This document shows, piece after piece, positions 34,156-44,251 of a stretch of DNA of 64,000 nucleotides; within the stretch, counting starts at the first letter, position 1, and each line of letters begins with the position of its first letter. This DNA is from Clavulina sp. PMI_390 (Eukaryota > Basidiomycota > Agaricomycetes > Cantharellales > Hydnaceae): the NCBI GenBank assembly GCA_015039315.1, contig WIDE01000067.1:1-64000 (forward strand). The letters run 5' to 3'. Position numbers and translations under genes: made by a program. Below the pieces are notes generated by a model. It was not told the DNA's origin and ran no database searches. It saw nothing but the letters and a program-made list of their open reading frames with translations.

Positions 34156-37100
34156 ATGGATGAGGCTAGACGCGTTCTGAAAGAAACGTTTGGCTTTGAT
34201 AACTTTCGCCTTTCTCAAGAAAAGGTTTATTTTCATATGCACAGCCGTTCCTGGCCCTTTCGCCACTATTGACACGTTTCTCGTTCTGGTCTGCTTTCGA
34301 TAGGTCGTTGAGCGACTGCTAGTCCAAAATGCGAATGCTTTGGTGCTCTATCCTACTGGAGGAGGGAAATCCCTATGCTACCAAATTCCTGGCATGTGTG
34401 CGTCGCTTTCACGACCCTGATAATATTTTGTGCCTTATTCACACTCCTGCGCCACCGCTACCCCAGGCCTCGAGGGTCTCACCCTTGTTATCAGCCCTCT
34501 CATCGCTCTAATGAAAGACCAGGTCGACGTGCTGAAACGACGAGGAGTCCTAGCCGCAAGCCTCGATAGCTCCCTCGGACTCGAGGAGACCCGCGCTGTG
34601 AAAGACTCCATACGTGATGGATCGCTCAAAATTCTATATATTGCTCCTGAGAGGTGAGTGCGCCACCTCCGACACTGAATCGTCGATCCGAAGCAAGTCA
34701 TCAGGCTGATTCAAAGCAAATTAGACTGAATAACGAGAGCTTTATGGAAATGATGCGATATGTCAAAATATCCCTGCTTGCTATTGATGAGTCCCATTGT
34801 ATATCTCAGGTGTGTTTCATATTTGTTTCAGGTTCAGGAGTTAAGCTTATTCTTTGTGTCCCATAGTGGGGAGCCTCGTTCCGTCCCGAGTACCTCAAGA
34901 TCGCTCGATTCGCGGAAGAGTTTGCTGTTGACAGGTTAGTTGTAGTCCGAGCCTTGGCTCTCATGCCCACGGATCACCTGTGTGACATTCACTTGGCCTG
35001 ATCCGTCAACGTCAGAACATTGTGCCTCACGGCGACGGCGACCCCGGAAATCGCCTCTGACATCTGCACGTCATTCAAGATAGACGAGAAAGACGGGGTA
35101 TTTCGCATTCCCGTTTATCGCTCAAAGTGAGTACTTTTTTTTTCCCACTAGGAAGCATCATTGATCGACGAATCAATTATTCTGCTACAGCTTGACTTTT
35201 CTTGTCGAAACTGCTACCAACTTCCAAGACAAGCTAGCAAAACTCGAACCTATCTTGCGCAACCGGAAGGGTCCCGCTATCGTATATGTCACACTACAAA
35301 AACAGGCAGAGGAGACGGCACATGCGCTAAGGGATGCGCATCTTCCTGCCGAGATTTATCATGCAGGGCTCAAACCAGAAGAGCGAAAGAAGGTACAGGA
35401 TCTATTCATGGAGGGAGAGAGCAGTATCGTAAGTCTATGATGATCCTGGCTGCCATGTACTTGGTGTGAGGTGCTGAACATATATCGTTATAAGGTTGTG
35501 GCTACAATCGCTTTTGGGTTAGACCTTCTTTCTCCCACTATCGCATTATAGAGCTGACCGAACCTTTCGTTATAGAATGGGGTGAGGCTATGAAACCTCT
35601 GATTTTGTGATTTCTTTCCTGACTCACTCGACCACATCTCCTAGGATTGACAAGAACAATATTCGCCATGTATGCTATTTTTTGCAGCGCTCTTGATATG
35701 TGACATCACTAACAAATGGTGTTATCTTTGCATATTCCGTTTTCAGGTGATCCATCTCTATATGCCCAAAACACTCGAGAACTATTCGTAAGAACACACA
35801 TTATTTGCCAACCCTGTCAAGTCAATTTCCTCACGCTAGTTCCTCAAACATAGCCAAGAAGTCGGTCGTGCTGGACGAGACGGCCTTCCCTCCACATGCC
35901 ATCTATTCCTCTCAGCGCCCGACATCCCAGTCCTTGAAGGGTTCTGTCGTGGCGACACATGCAGCAAAACGTCACTCCAGCTGTGGCTTGGTGAGGTGGC
36001 TATGAAGGAACCTGATGCGGATGGCGCGCTGTCATTCAGTCTTTATGAGCAACAGAAATTATATGATATTCGGGTCCGTCTCCCATTCATGTTTTCTGGC
36101 CTTCCTCCTTCTCAGCTCGCCAGTAACTCATGGATCCTCCGACGTGATTAGGCTAATGTCCTTAACTTGCTCTATGCTGAACTCGAGCTCACACATGGCT
36201 ACATCCGAGCCGCGACACCTCTCTACCAAACCTATGACCTGACTCCTCGCACACCCAAAAGTTCCGAGCTCATGGCAAAAGATTCCTCACCTGCTGCACG
36301 CGCGACGTTCAAAAGGCTGCGGGCCACAAAGTCGAAGAAGGGGGATGGGTGGAAGATCGACGTCGTGGAAAGTGCGACGGATGAGTGGCCGAGAGAGAAA
36401 CTGGCAGCGCAAATCACACAGTGGGAGAGTCATGGGTGGGTGGATGTCGTGGGGAGCCAGGTACGCGCGGTGAGTCATCCTACCTTTCATCCCAGACCCT
36501 TGGTCCTCCCTTGCCTCTCTCGCCGTTACTGATATGGGAATGTGGTGGAATATGATAATTATGTGTCCCGTTTGCATAAAATAGAGGTTCCAAGTATTGA
36601 AACCTCTGCCAAAGGCGACGGAGGAACGAGCGCAAATCGCAGATACCATGTTCCAAGGCATGGTCACGCGGGAAGAAGATGCAGTTTCTCGACTCAAAAA
36701 GGTCATCGAGTTTGCTACCCAGGCCAAATGTAAGCCTTAACGTCCTCCTCTCATGCTGCCCGAATAGTTGACCACCTCTCGTCGCTCGCATCGGGCTGCC
36801 CCCCAATACTTCAATCAGGTCTCTCACATAGCCTTGCTTGCTACTTTGGCGACTCTACTGTCGTCCCAAACCACGGCATGTGCGGGCACTGCACTTATTG
36901 CGAGACTCGCTCCCCCCTCGCCTTTGACGCGTCCTCGAGCACGGTAGCCTCTCCTAGCCGACTCAATGCCATTCTTCAAATGTGCCGGGATCGAGACGAT
37001 CCCCGAATGCTCACACGCATCGCATTTGGGATCACCTCCCCCCGCATCACCGCACACCGATGGAGTGGGTCGAACCCACTGTTTGGGAGCATGGTAGATG

Positions 37101-37306
37101 TGGAATGGGGGGTCTTGCTCGATGCGTTCCAGAAGATCTGTGACCAGGAGGGGAACAAGCCTGCTGATCCACGGCCAGCAGAGAAGGCAGCTGGGGTGGG
37201 GTCAAAGCGGGCGGCGTCCACGAGCTCTGGTACGGGGACTGCAGGCTCTGGTGGAAGAGGTAGAGGCCGTGGTACGGGAGCCAAAAGAGGCAGGTTCCAG
37301 TACTGA
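34156..37306 (+). CDS. RecQ-family DNA helicase, paralogue 1 (705 aa, 15 exons)
   Basis: Fifteen exons join without a stop: 34156-34224, 34304-34397, 34467-34653, 34725-34809, 34867-34934, 35016-35126, 35191-35428, 35495-35517, 35576-35581, 35645-35669, 35747-35787, 35854-36073, 36152-36469, 36585-36729 and 36819-37306. The helicase motifs are complete: motif 0 ([10 protein letters not shown]), I ([14 protein letters not shown]), Ia ([13 protein letters not shown]), II (AIDESHC), III (CLTATATP), IV (IVYVT), V (IAFGMGIDK) and VI ([12 protein letters not shown]). The zinc-binding region follows, with a Cys formed across intron 14 and CGHCTYC. A Lys/Gly-rich tail ends the protein. No HRDC domain is seen. 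RecQ enzymes are 3'-5' DNA helicases that restrain recombination at stalled forks. Exon 9 is only 6 nt and encodes part of motif V. Confidence 0.82.
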
Positions 37307-37739
37307 ACTAATGGCTTGGCCGTACTGAAGGCAACTGTGGAGACTCGCCTCTATATTGGCGTTGGCATTTTCTTGGAGGTTCGTTTCCTGTGATCATGTA
37401 TATTAGAGACTCGTCAAGTATAATAACAGGTATGATTTCCGGTGTCCCCGGATAAATTAAACTTCGACCGCTGAGTATATGCTCCACCCGAACTTGGTAT
37501 CAATAGGCAGTAGCTGCCGGAGTCTTTTGCACTCCGTCGTTGTACACCAATCTTTAATCTCTTCAGGGAGACACTTGCCGTAGCCCGTCGCAGTTATGAT
37601 TTGGGCCGCCCCAGTGGTTTTTATTGGTAATTTTTGACTATCCTAATATATGAACCAGCGTCGTCGTCACTTGCGGCCATGTCGTCATCGTTGGGCTCTG
37701 GCTCGTGACTGTTATCGGTAGCGGCGGCAAGCGCCAAGT

Positions 37740-37948
37740 CCCCGACTGCGTTGTCTCCCTCCACCATTGATATTCATTTGAGACCAGCACCAGAATTACG
37801 GTTTCGATTCTTGTGCCCTATAATCCACCCCAAGATTTTTATCGTCGAAGGTCCGCTCGAGGCTACGACGGTCCGTCAAAGCATTGAATTGCCTCTCATG
37901 AACCCCTGCTCGATTCGATCGATTGCTATCAAACTACTATGCCAGTAA
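37740..37948 (+). pseudogene. Arrestin-N-like fragment
   Basis: An open frame of about 65 codons contains STIDIHLRPAPELRFR and, later, VEGPLEATTVRQSIELPL with IRSIAIKLLC. This resembles the first strands of the arrestin-like N-terminal domain (hydrophobic-Gly-x-Val strand, Pro-x-x-Ile-x-x-Ile). It stops at 37948, and no partner exon was recognised before the gap. It is probably an inserted gene fragment. The family call is tentative. Confidence 0.35.
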
Positions 37949-38568
37949 GATAAATTTTGATAATACGCCCTTACGTGTTGAGAGGGACACTATGAGCGCT
38001 AGTGGCTAAGATCGTTAAACATCATGATGCGGAGGACACAGAGTGGTGAAGTCCTTACCTTGCGATATCAGTCATCAAAAAATCTTCCATTAAGACCCAG
38101 GAAGGCACGTGCCATGCAGGTAAAAAAACTCTCACTGAGCTTTATTCGTGCGCACAACTCCTTTGTCTACAATAGATGTGAAGTACTGAGGTCGCCGTTC
38201 ATCTCTGCATTGAAATGGTTCTGCACCCTACAGAAATATCGACTAATAGTATCCCTTACATGTACACTACATCTGGTGGTGCTAATGTTGTAATATTTGG
38301 CTGGGTCCTGCTCCTGTATATCGTCCATCTCGTCACGGTACTAAACAGCAACAATGCGGCATTGCGGACGTTTATTTAGTTGAAGCAGGAGTCCGAATCG
38401 CCCGAGGGAACGTTGTTCAGCGGAATTTCCAGCTCCACAGAATTTCTCCAGCCAATCAGCGATGCAAGGAGTATACCGTGAGAAACTACATGTATCGCCG
38501 AAAAATACTATTGTTATTCCCGAAAGCCGAAAGCCCAGCACCTACAAAACCCTCCTATTCAGTCGGGG

Positions 38569-38663
38569 ATGGGTTGATTGTCCGACCAGCAATTACTCAT
38601 CATACTCCCATCACCTCGTTTGTACCACTCCAGTCTACCCGCTCGGTTTTCCTTTGATTTGCC
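38569..38663. repeat. 95-bp sequence left of the gap, identical to the right side
   Basis: The 95 bp ending at the first N are repeated exactly at 38904-38998, immediately after the last N. The identity ends exactly at the left gap edge and starts exactly at the right one. Confidence 0.9.
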
Positions 38664-38903
38664 NNNNNNNNNNNNNNNNNNNNNNNNNNNNNNNNNNNNN
38701 NNNNNNNNNNNNNNNNNNNNNNNNNNNNNNNNNNNNNNNNNNNNNNNNNNNNNNNNNNNNNNNNNNNNNNNNNNNNNNNNNNNNNNNNNNNNNNNNNNNN
38801 NNNNNNNNNNNNNNNNNNNNNNNNNNNNNNNNNNNNNNNNNNNNNNNNNNNNNNNNNNNNNNNNNNNNNNNNNNNNNNNNNNNNNNNNNNNNNNNNNNNN
38901 NNN
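38664..38903. other. Assembly gap of 240 N
   Basis: A run of N. Translated frames that cross it are meaningless. Confidence 0.99.
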
Positions 38904-38998
38904 ATGGGTTGATTGTCCGACCAGCAATTACTCATCATACTCCCATCACCTCGTTTGTACCACTCCAGTCTACCCGCTCGGTTTTCCTTTGATTTGCC
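38904..38998. repeat. 95-bp sequence right of the gap
   Basis: Exact copy of 38569-38663. It is either a true tandem repeat or the unmerged overlap of two contigs. Confidence 0.9.
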
Positions 38999-39267
38999 CA
39001 CTGTACTATAAATTCTTGTAGCTCGCGGTCATTAGGACCGCGTGGAATTAACTCTTGCCATTCATCCCCCCTTATCCTCATCTCAGGAACACCTTTCTCG
39101 TCTCTAATATTCTCCGCTTTGGTCTCGCAGATCTCAACAGTCAGGCCAAACTCCGTTTCTCGACGCCTCTGCCGCTTTCCGATCCGGACCCGTGACACTG
39201 CTCAGAGTGAGTCAGACAGTGACCGAAGCCCCGTGACTCCCGCTATCACGGTCACCAAATCGACACC

Positions 39268-42200
39268 ATGGACGAGGCTCGACGCGTTCTGAAAGAAACG
39301 TTTGGCTTCGATAACTTTCGCCTCTCTCAAGAAAAGGTTTGCTCCCGATTCCCAGCTATTCAGATTCGCGCTGTTGCTGCTGACACGTTTGTCGATTTGC
39401 TCCTGTGATAGGTTATCGAGCGACTGCTCGTGCGGAACGCAAATGCCTTGGTGCTTTACCCTACCGGAGGCGGGAAATCATTATGCTACCAAATTCCTGG
39501 CTTGTGTACGTCGCTTTCACGACTCTGTTCGTACAATGTGCCTTATCCACACTCCGGCGCGATCGGTTATCACAGGCCTCGAAGGTCTCACCCTAGTTAT
39601 CAGCCCTCTCATCGCTCTCATGAAGGACCAAGTCGACGCTCTAAAACGACGAGGTGTACCGGCCGCCAGCCTCGATAGCTCCCTCGGACTCCAGGAGACC
39701 TGCGCCGTGAAAGACTCCATCCGCGACGGATCCCTCAAAATCCTATATATTGCTCCTGAGAGGTAAGTGCGCCGCCTCCGACATTTCAATGTCGATCCCA
39801 AGCTGATTCAAAGCCAATTAGACTGAACAACGAGAGCTTTGTGGAAATGATGCGATATGTCAAAATATCCCTGCTTGCTATTGATGAGTCCCATTGTATA
39901 TCTCAGGTGTGTTTCACATTCGTTTTAGCTTCAGGAGTCAAGCTTATTGTTTGTATCCCGTAGTGGGGTGCTTCTTTTCGTCCCGAGTATCTCAAGATCG
40001 CCCGATTCGCGGAAGAGTTTGCTGTTCAAAGGTTAGTTGTGTTATGAGTCTTGGTTCTTATGCCCACGGATCAGCTGTAATATTCACTTACCCTAACCCG
40101 TTGACGTTAGAATATTGTGCCTCACGGCGACGGCGACCCCGGGAATCGCCTCTGACATCTGCACGTCATTCAAGATAGATGAGAATGATGGAGTGTTCCG
40201 GACTCCTGTTTATCGCTCGAAGTGAGCTTCTTTTGTTTGGCCTATGGAGGACCGGGGATTGACAAATCACTTACTCTGCTATAGCTTGATCTTCCTCGTC
40301 AGGACTGCTTCCAATTTCTATGAAAAGATCCTAAAAATCAAACCGATCCTGCAAAACCGAAAGGGCCCTGTTATTGTGTATGTCACCACACGGAAGCAGG
40401 CGGAGCAGGCTGCTAACGCATTAGGAGCTGAGCAAATTCCTGCTGAGATTTACCATGCGGGATTGGACCCGGAGGAGCGAAAGAGGGTGCAGAATCTCTT
40501 CATGGAGGGGGAAAATATCATTGTGAGTACGCTTGATAGGACATGTCCGACAAACTGTTGATCATCCATTCTAGGTCATTGCTACAATCGCCTTTGGGTC
40601 AGGACCCTTCCTTCTTTCGTTTAGTTTTAATAAAGCTGACTAAATTCTTATTTTAGAATGGGGTGAGATGTTCAGTTCTGACTAGTGATCTTTGTACCAA
40701 CTAACTCGAGCGCATACACATCCCCAGGATCGACAAGGAAAACATTCGCCATGTATGCCGCCTTCTCTATGCTCCTAATCGACCATCACATTAACGCATT
40801 TATATGTCGCCTCTAGGTCATTCATCTTTATATGCCCAAAACCCTTGAAAACTTCTCGTAAGCCAACCCCTCGTCTGTCTACCTTGAATGACGACATAAC
40901 TGATGTGAACTTACCGCTCCTAGCCAAGAAGTCGGTCGAGCCGGGCGGGACGGCCTTCCGGCCACATGCTACCTATTCCTCTCAGCACCAGATATCCCCA
41001 CTCTTGAGGGGTTCTGTCGTGGGGACACATGCAACAAGCTGTCACTCCAGCCATGGCTCCATGAAGTGGCCAGGAAGCAACTCGATTCAGATGGAATACT
41101 GTCGTTCAATCTTAATGAGCAACAGAAAGATTATGACATCCGGGTTCGTTTTGCATGAGGCTCTTGGGGGCAATCTGCTTCGTCCCTCGCTAATACCTGA
41201 CGAATCCTCCCACATTTTAGGCGAACGTCCTCAATCTTCTGTATGCTGAACTCGAGCTCACATACGGTTACATCCGGGCGACGACACCCCTCTACCAGAT
41301 TTATAACTTGACGCCTCGCTCACCCGAAGCCTTCGAGCTTATGGCGAGAGATACGTCGCCTGCCGCACGTGCAGCGTTCATGGGGCTGCAAAAAATCAAG
41401 TCGAAGACACGTTTGGCGTGGAAGATCGACGTCGTAGCCAGTGCGACTGACGAGTGGCCGAGGGAGAGACTTGCGGCGCAGATCACGCGGTGGGAGAGTA
41501 ATGGGTGGGTGGATGTCACGGGGGCTCAGGTACGCGCGGTGAGTCATCCCAGAATCTTCGTACTGTTTGCCCCTCCAGCCGGTGCTGATACAGGAACACC
41601 GTTGAATATGATCATTATGTGTCCCATCATTCGCAATGCAGAGGTTCCGGGTGCTGAAGCCTCTGCCGAAAACCATGAAGGAGCAGGCGTTGATTGTGGA
41701 TAAGATGCACGATGATATGGTCTCACGAGAGGAAGAGGAGATCTCTCGGCTCGAGAAGGTCATTGAGTTTGCAACACAGCCCAAATGTAAGCTTCGAGAA
41801 AATTCCTCTTCTTCTCATGCTATTCGGGATAGCTTACTACCTCCTGTCACTCGTGTTCGGAACGTCCATTGTTCTGGCACAAAAAGGTCTCTCACATAGC
41901 CTCGCTTCCTACTTTGGCGACACCACTGCCGTTCCAAACGACGGCATGTGTGGGCATTGCAACTACTGTGAAACACGGTCCCCTGTCGTTTTCGACTCCT
42001 CCGCAAGCACTGTGGCCTCCCCTCTCCTACTGGAGGCTATCCTCCGAATGTGTCCGTTCCGAGACGATCCACTGATACTCACCCGCATCGCGTTTGGAAT
42101 CACCTCTCCACGCATCACGGTGAACAAATGGAGTGGGTCGAACCCGCTGTTTGGAAGCATGGAGCATGTGGAGTGGGGAGTTCTACTCGATGCGTTCCAG

Positions 42201-42368
42201 AAGGTTTGTCTTCTGGAAGATAATCAGTCTGGCGGTTCAGTCCCTAAGAAGAAGGCGGCCGCAGCTGGAACGAAACGAGCGTCGTCTACTGCCTCTGACG
42301 CGGAGACGTCAGCTGCGGGTGGTAGCGGGGGTGGCACGCGGGCCAAGAGAGTGAAATTCAAGAACTGA
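39268..42368 (+). CDS. RecQ-family DNA helicase, paralogue 2 (703 aa, 15 exons)
   Basis: Exons: 39268-39336, 39412-39505, 39576-39762, 39822-39906, 39964-40031, 40111-40221, 40285-40522, 40575-40597, 40657-40662, 40728-40752, 40817-40857, 40924-41143, 41221-41538, 41642-41786 and 41887-42368. Fourteen of the fifteen exon lengths equal those of RecQ 1. Only the last differs, by 6 nt. All helicase motifs are present: [50 protein letters not shown] and [10 protein letters not shown]. The zinc region has MCGHCNYC plus the Cys built across intron 14, and the tail is basic. Key ATPase and arginine-finger residues are intact, so it should be functional. Its promoter differs from paralogue 1 because of the 1.49-kb block upstream, so expression may have diverged (inference). 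Confidence 0.82.
40657..40662 (+). other. 6-nt micro-exon of RecQ 2 (exon 9)
   Basis: The exon AATGGG lies between a TTTTAG acceptor and a GTGAGA donor. Joined to the neighbours it gives GG-A ATG GG-G, the Gly-Met-Gly of helicase motif V. The same 6-nt exon occurs in RecQ 1 at 35576-35581 (TATAG acceptor, GTGAGG donor). Skipping it would remove Met-Gly and keep the frame. Confidence 0.8.
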
Positions 42369-42781
42369 ATTGATCGTCCAATTGATTGCTGGGCCTGCCT
42401 CCAGATCTACGTTAGTGTTTTCTTGGAAATTTGTAGCTTTTTGTGATCATGTATATTAGGGAATAGTCAAATGTAACAAATGTGTATCACCTTCGTACGG
42501 AATAAGATAATCTTTGGATCAAACGTTGGGTTCGACCTGATCATGATATCAGGCGGCGGCGGGTCAAATATTTCGCCCTCAGTCTTTCCTTACACATCAA
42601 TCACGTTTGACCGTCACGACATAGCCGGTTCCAATCGTGGTATCTATGTTGTAAGGATTCGCTCACAAGGACACATTTCAGACTGTTGTGTGATTCCTCC
42701 CGCACTTTAGCACGGCTAACTAATAAACGGTCTTTACAGAGTAGTACACAAGTTACATCTTCGATCATGTATAGCGGACGG
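42369..42781. other. Convergent 3' spacer
   Basis: 413 bp between RecQ 2 (+) and the decarboxylase-like gene (-). No gene seen. Confidence 0.45.
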
Positions 42782-43893
42782 TTATTCGAACCAAGTGGGA
42801 TTATGGAAGGTGAGCGTAGCCGATGGCCAGTGAATCCCAATCGAGTAAGGCGCAAAGTCAGGGAATTCAACTCCATTGGCAAAACGTTTTGGGCGCTTGC
42901 TGGCCTCGGCCGGCGGCATGTCTAATAGAGGGGTAACGGAGACTAGAACAAATGAATTAAGATCTGAGGCGATGATATCCATGCTGGGCATATCACAGAA
43001 GAACGAACCTGATTTGATGCTCCCGACAAAGCCAGGCAAGATGCTGCACCACTTGTCAGTTCCAGCAAGGCCGTCCGTCTCCACGCTTTCAGAAGATTCC
43101 AAAGGCGGCTGGATAAGCGTCAAGCGTAGAGGCGAGTACTTGAGGTTGAATGGGATAGCTGGGATGGGTAGACGAGAAGGCTGGAGCAAGGCTGCGAAGA
43201 ATGGTGTCTCGTTCCATGTTGTAGTATCTTGCCCCGCTGCTGCGTCATAAGAAATGGTGTTCGGGGTGTAGATGCGCACTTCGGTTGCACCCTTAATACT
43301 GGTAGAGGGTGTGAAGGAGAAGCGCGCAAGATGCTTGGGTATGTTCCAATTACGACGACCTAAAGAGAACCGTAAGCGAAACTATAGAGATATCGCAGCT
43401 ATCGACGAACCATTCCAGACGGACTTCAGCGTCGATACGTATATTCTGGTGATGCGAAGCGAATCGGGGCCTTTTGGGTTCTTGAAGTAACCAGGGCACA
43501 TGATCAATTCATCATATGGCCCTAATCAAGACGGTCGATCTATAATTGAGTGAGTGGGTCCTGAGGGTCTCTAGTGAGAACGTACCTGCTGGACTGTCTT
43601 TGTACCGCACAATTTGAACCATCCCTGTCCCACCAACGAAGTTTCCGCCCTTGGCTTCTTGGCTAGATAACTCCTCTAGAGGGTCAAAGTTGCCTGGAGG
43701 GACGTCGTTTGCGCCAGGTCCTGACAATGAAGTCAAGAGCCACCTTTGCAACATACTGAGTTCGCGAATAGTGCTGGATGATCATGGCCGCTCACCATGC
43801 TTCCGTTTCTGGCATTGTCCATGGGGGAAGGGCTTCCTCTACCCCTGGAGGAGCAGCTTTGCTGGTATTGTTGGGTTGTGCGTTTGGGTCCAT
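42782..43893 (-). CDS. Acetoacetate decarboxylase-like protein (318 aa, 4 exons)
   Basis: Exons 43893-43796, 43755-43586, 43521-43411 and 43359-42782 join in frame (318 residues). The conserved sequence includes GPYDELIMCPGYF, ITRIYVSTLKSVWNGRRNW and IPKHLARFSFTP, typical of the fungal acetoacetate-decarboxylase-like beta-barrel family (ligand pocket formed by the Gly-Arg-x-Asn-Trp-x-Ile-Pro-Lys block). The Lys after Pro aligns with the region where true decarboxylases carry the Schiff-base lysine, but I cannot confirm it is that residue. Enzyme activity and substrate in fungi are not established. The first 32 residues are Pro/Ala-rich and variable. The gene is divergent from MYND protein 2. 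Confidence 0.72.
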
Positions 43894-44251
43894 TTGGGAT
43901 GGTGGGAGTAATGCCTGCGTCGTGTTGTAGGTGAGTTTCGGGAAGACAAGCCCGCAACGGTGATGATGAGCCAGCCCGCCAGCCGTGAGAGATGCAAAGT
44001 TATATTTGACCTCCGCACACATAATACAGGAATAAATTGCCGCAATCCCAACGCGTACCGTCGGCAGTCAACGAAGAGCACTCAAAGTGTGGAGAGCGGC
44101 GGGCCCGACGTCGAGGAAACAGGTACGAGAAAAGCGTGGGAAAAGGACGCCCTGATGAAACGCACTCCCTGCTGCGAACCCTATGGGTTGAACCATCTCG
44201 CTTTCCTAGAAAACAGCGCTTTATTTCATCTAAATAGCTACTCTTGGTCCT
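43894..44251. promoter_or_regulatory. Divergent spacer, decarboxylase-like / MYND 2
   Basis: 358 bp between opposite starts. In one plus frame around 44060-44130 the residues RRALKVWRAAG resemble the PFKAWALKRAR of MYND 3. The true 5' exon of MYND 2 may therefore lie here, although no in-frame ATG was found. Confidence 0.35.

Larger units (their letters stand above)
37700..39196. other. Apparent insertion splitting the RecQ 2 promoter
   Basis: Left of the block the copy reads GTTGGGCTCTGGCTCGTGACTG and right of it CCGTGACACTGCTCAG. RecQ 1 has one continuous GTTGGGCTCGCGACTGCTCAG. The word CGTGAC stands at both edges and may be a target-site duplication. No transposase frame or terminal inverted repeat was found in the visible part. 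Confidence 0.45.
37307..39267. other. Spacer between the RecQ paralogues, with inserted block
   Basis: The first 350 bp are the 3' flank of RecQ 1. A fragment of the RecQ 1 promoter reappears at 37652-37711 and its remainder at about 39190-39267. Unrelated sequence of roughly 1.49 kb lies between them, including an arrestin-like fragment and the assembly gap. No complete gene is supported. Confidence 0.5.

Noticed and set aside
34018..34275. Minus frame upstream of the MIT gene as a possible N-terminal extension
   Set aside because: It lies antisense to RecQ exon 1 and is not in frame with the MIT start. The ATG at 34034 is sufficient.
38462..39021. Long frames crossing the N run
   Set aside because: They are open only because N codons are not stops.
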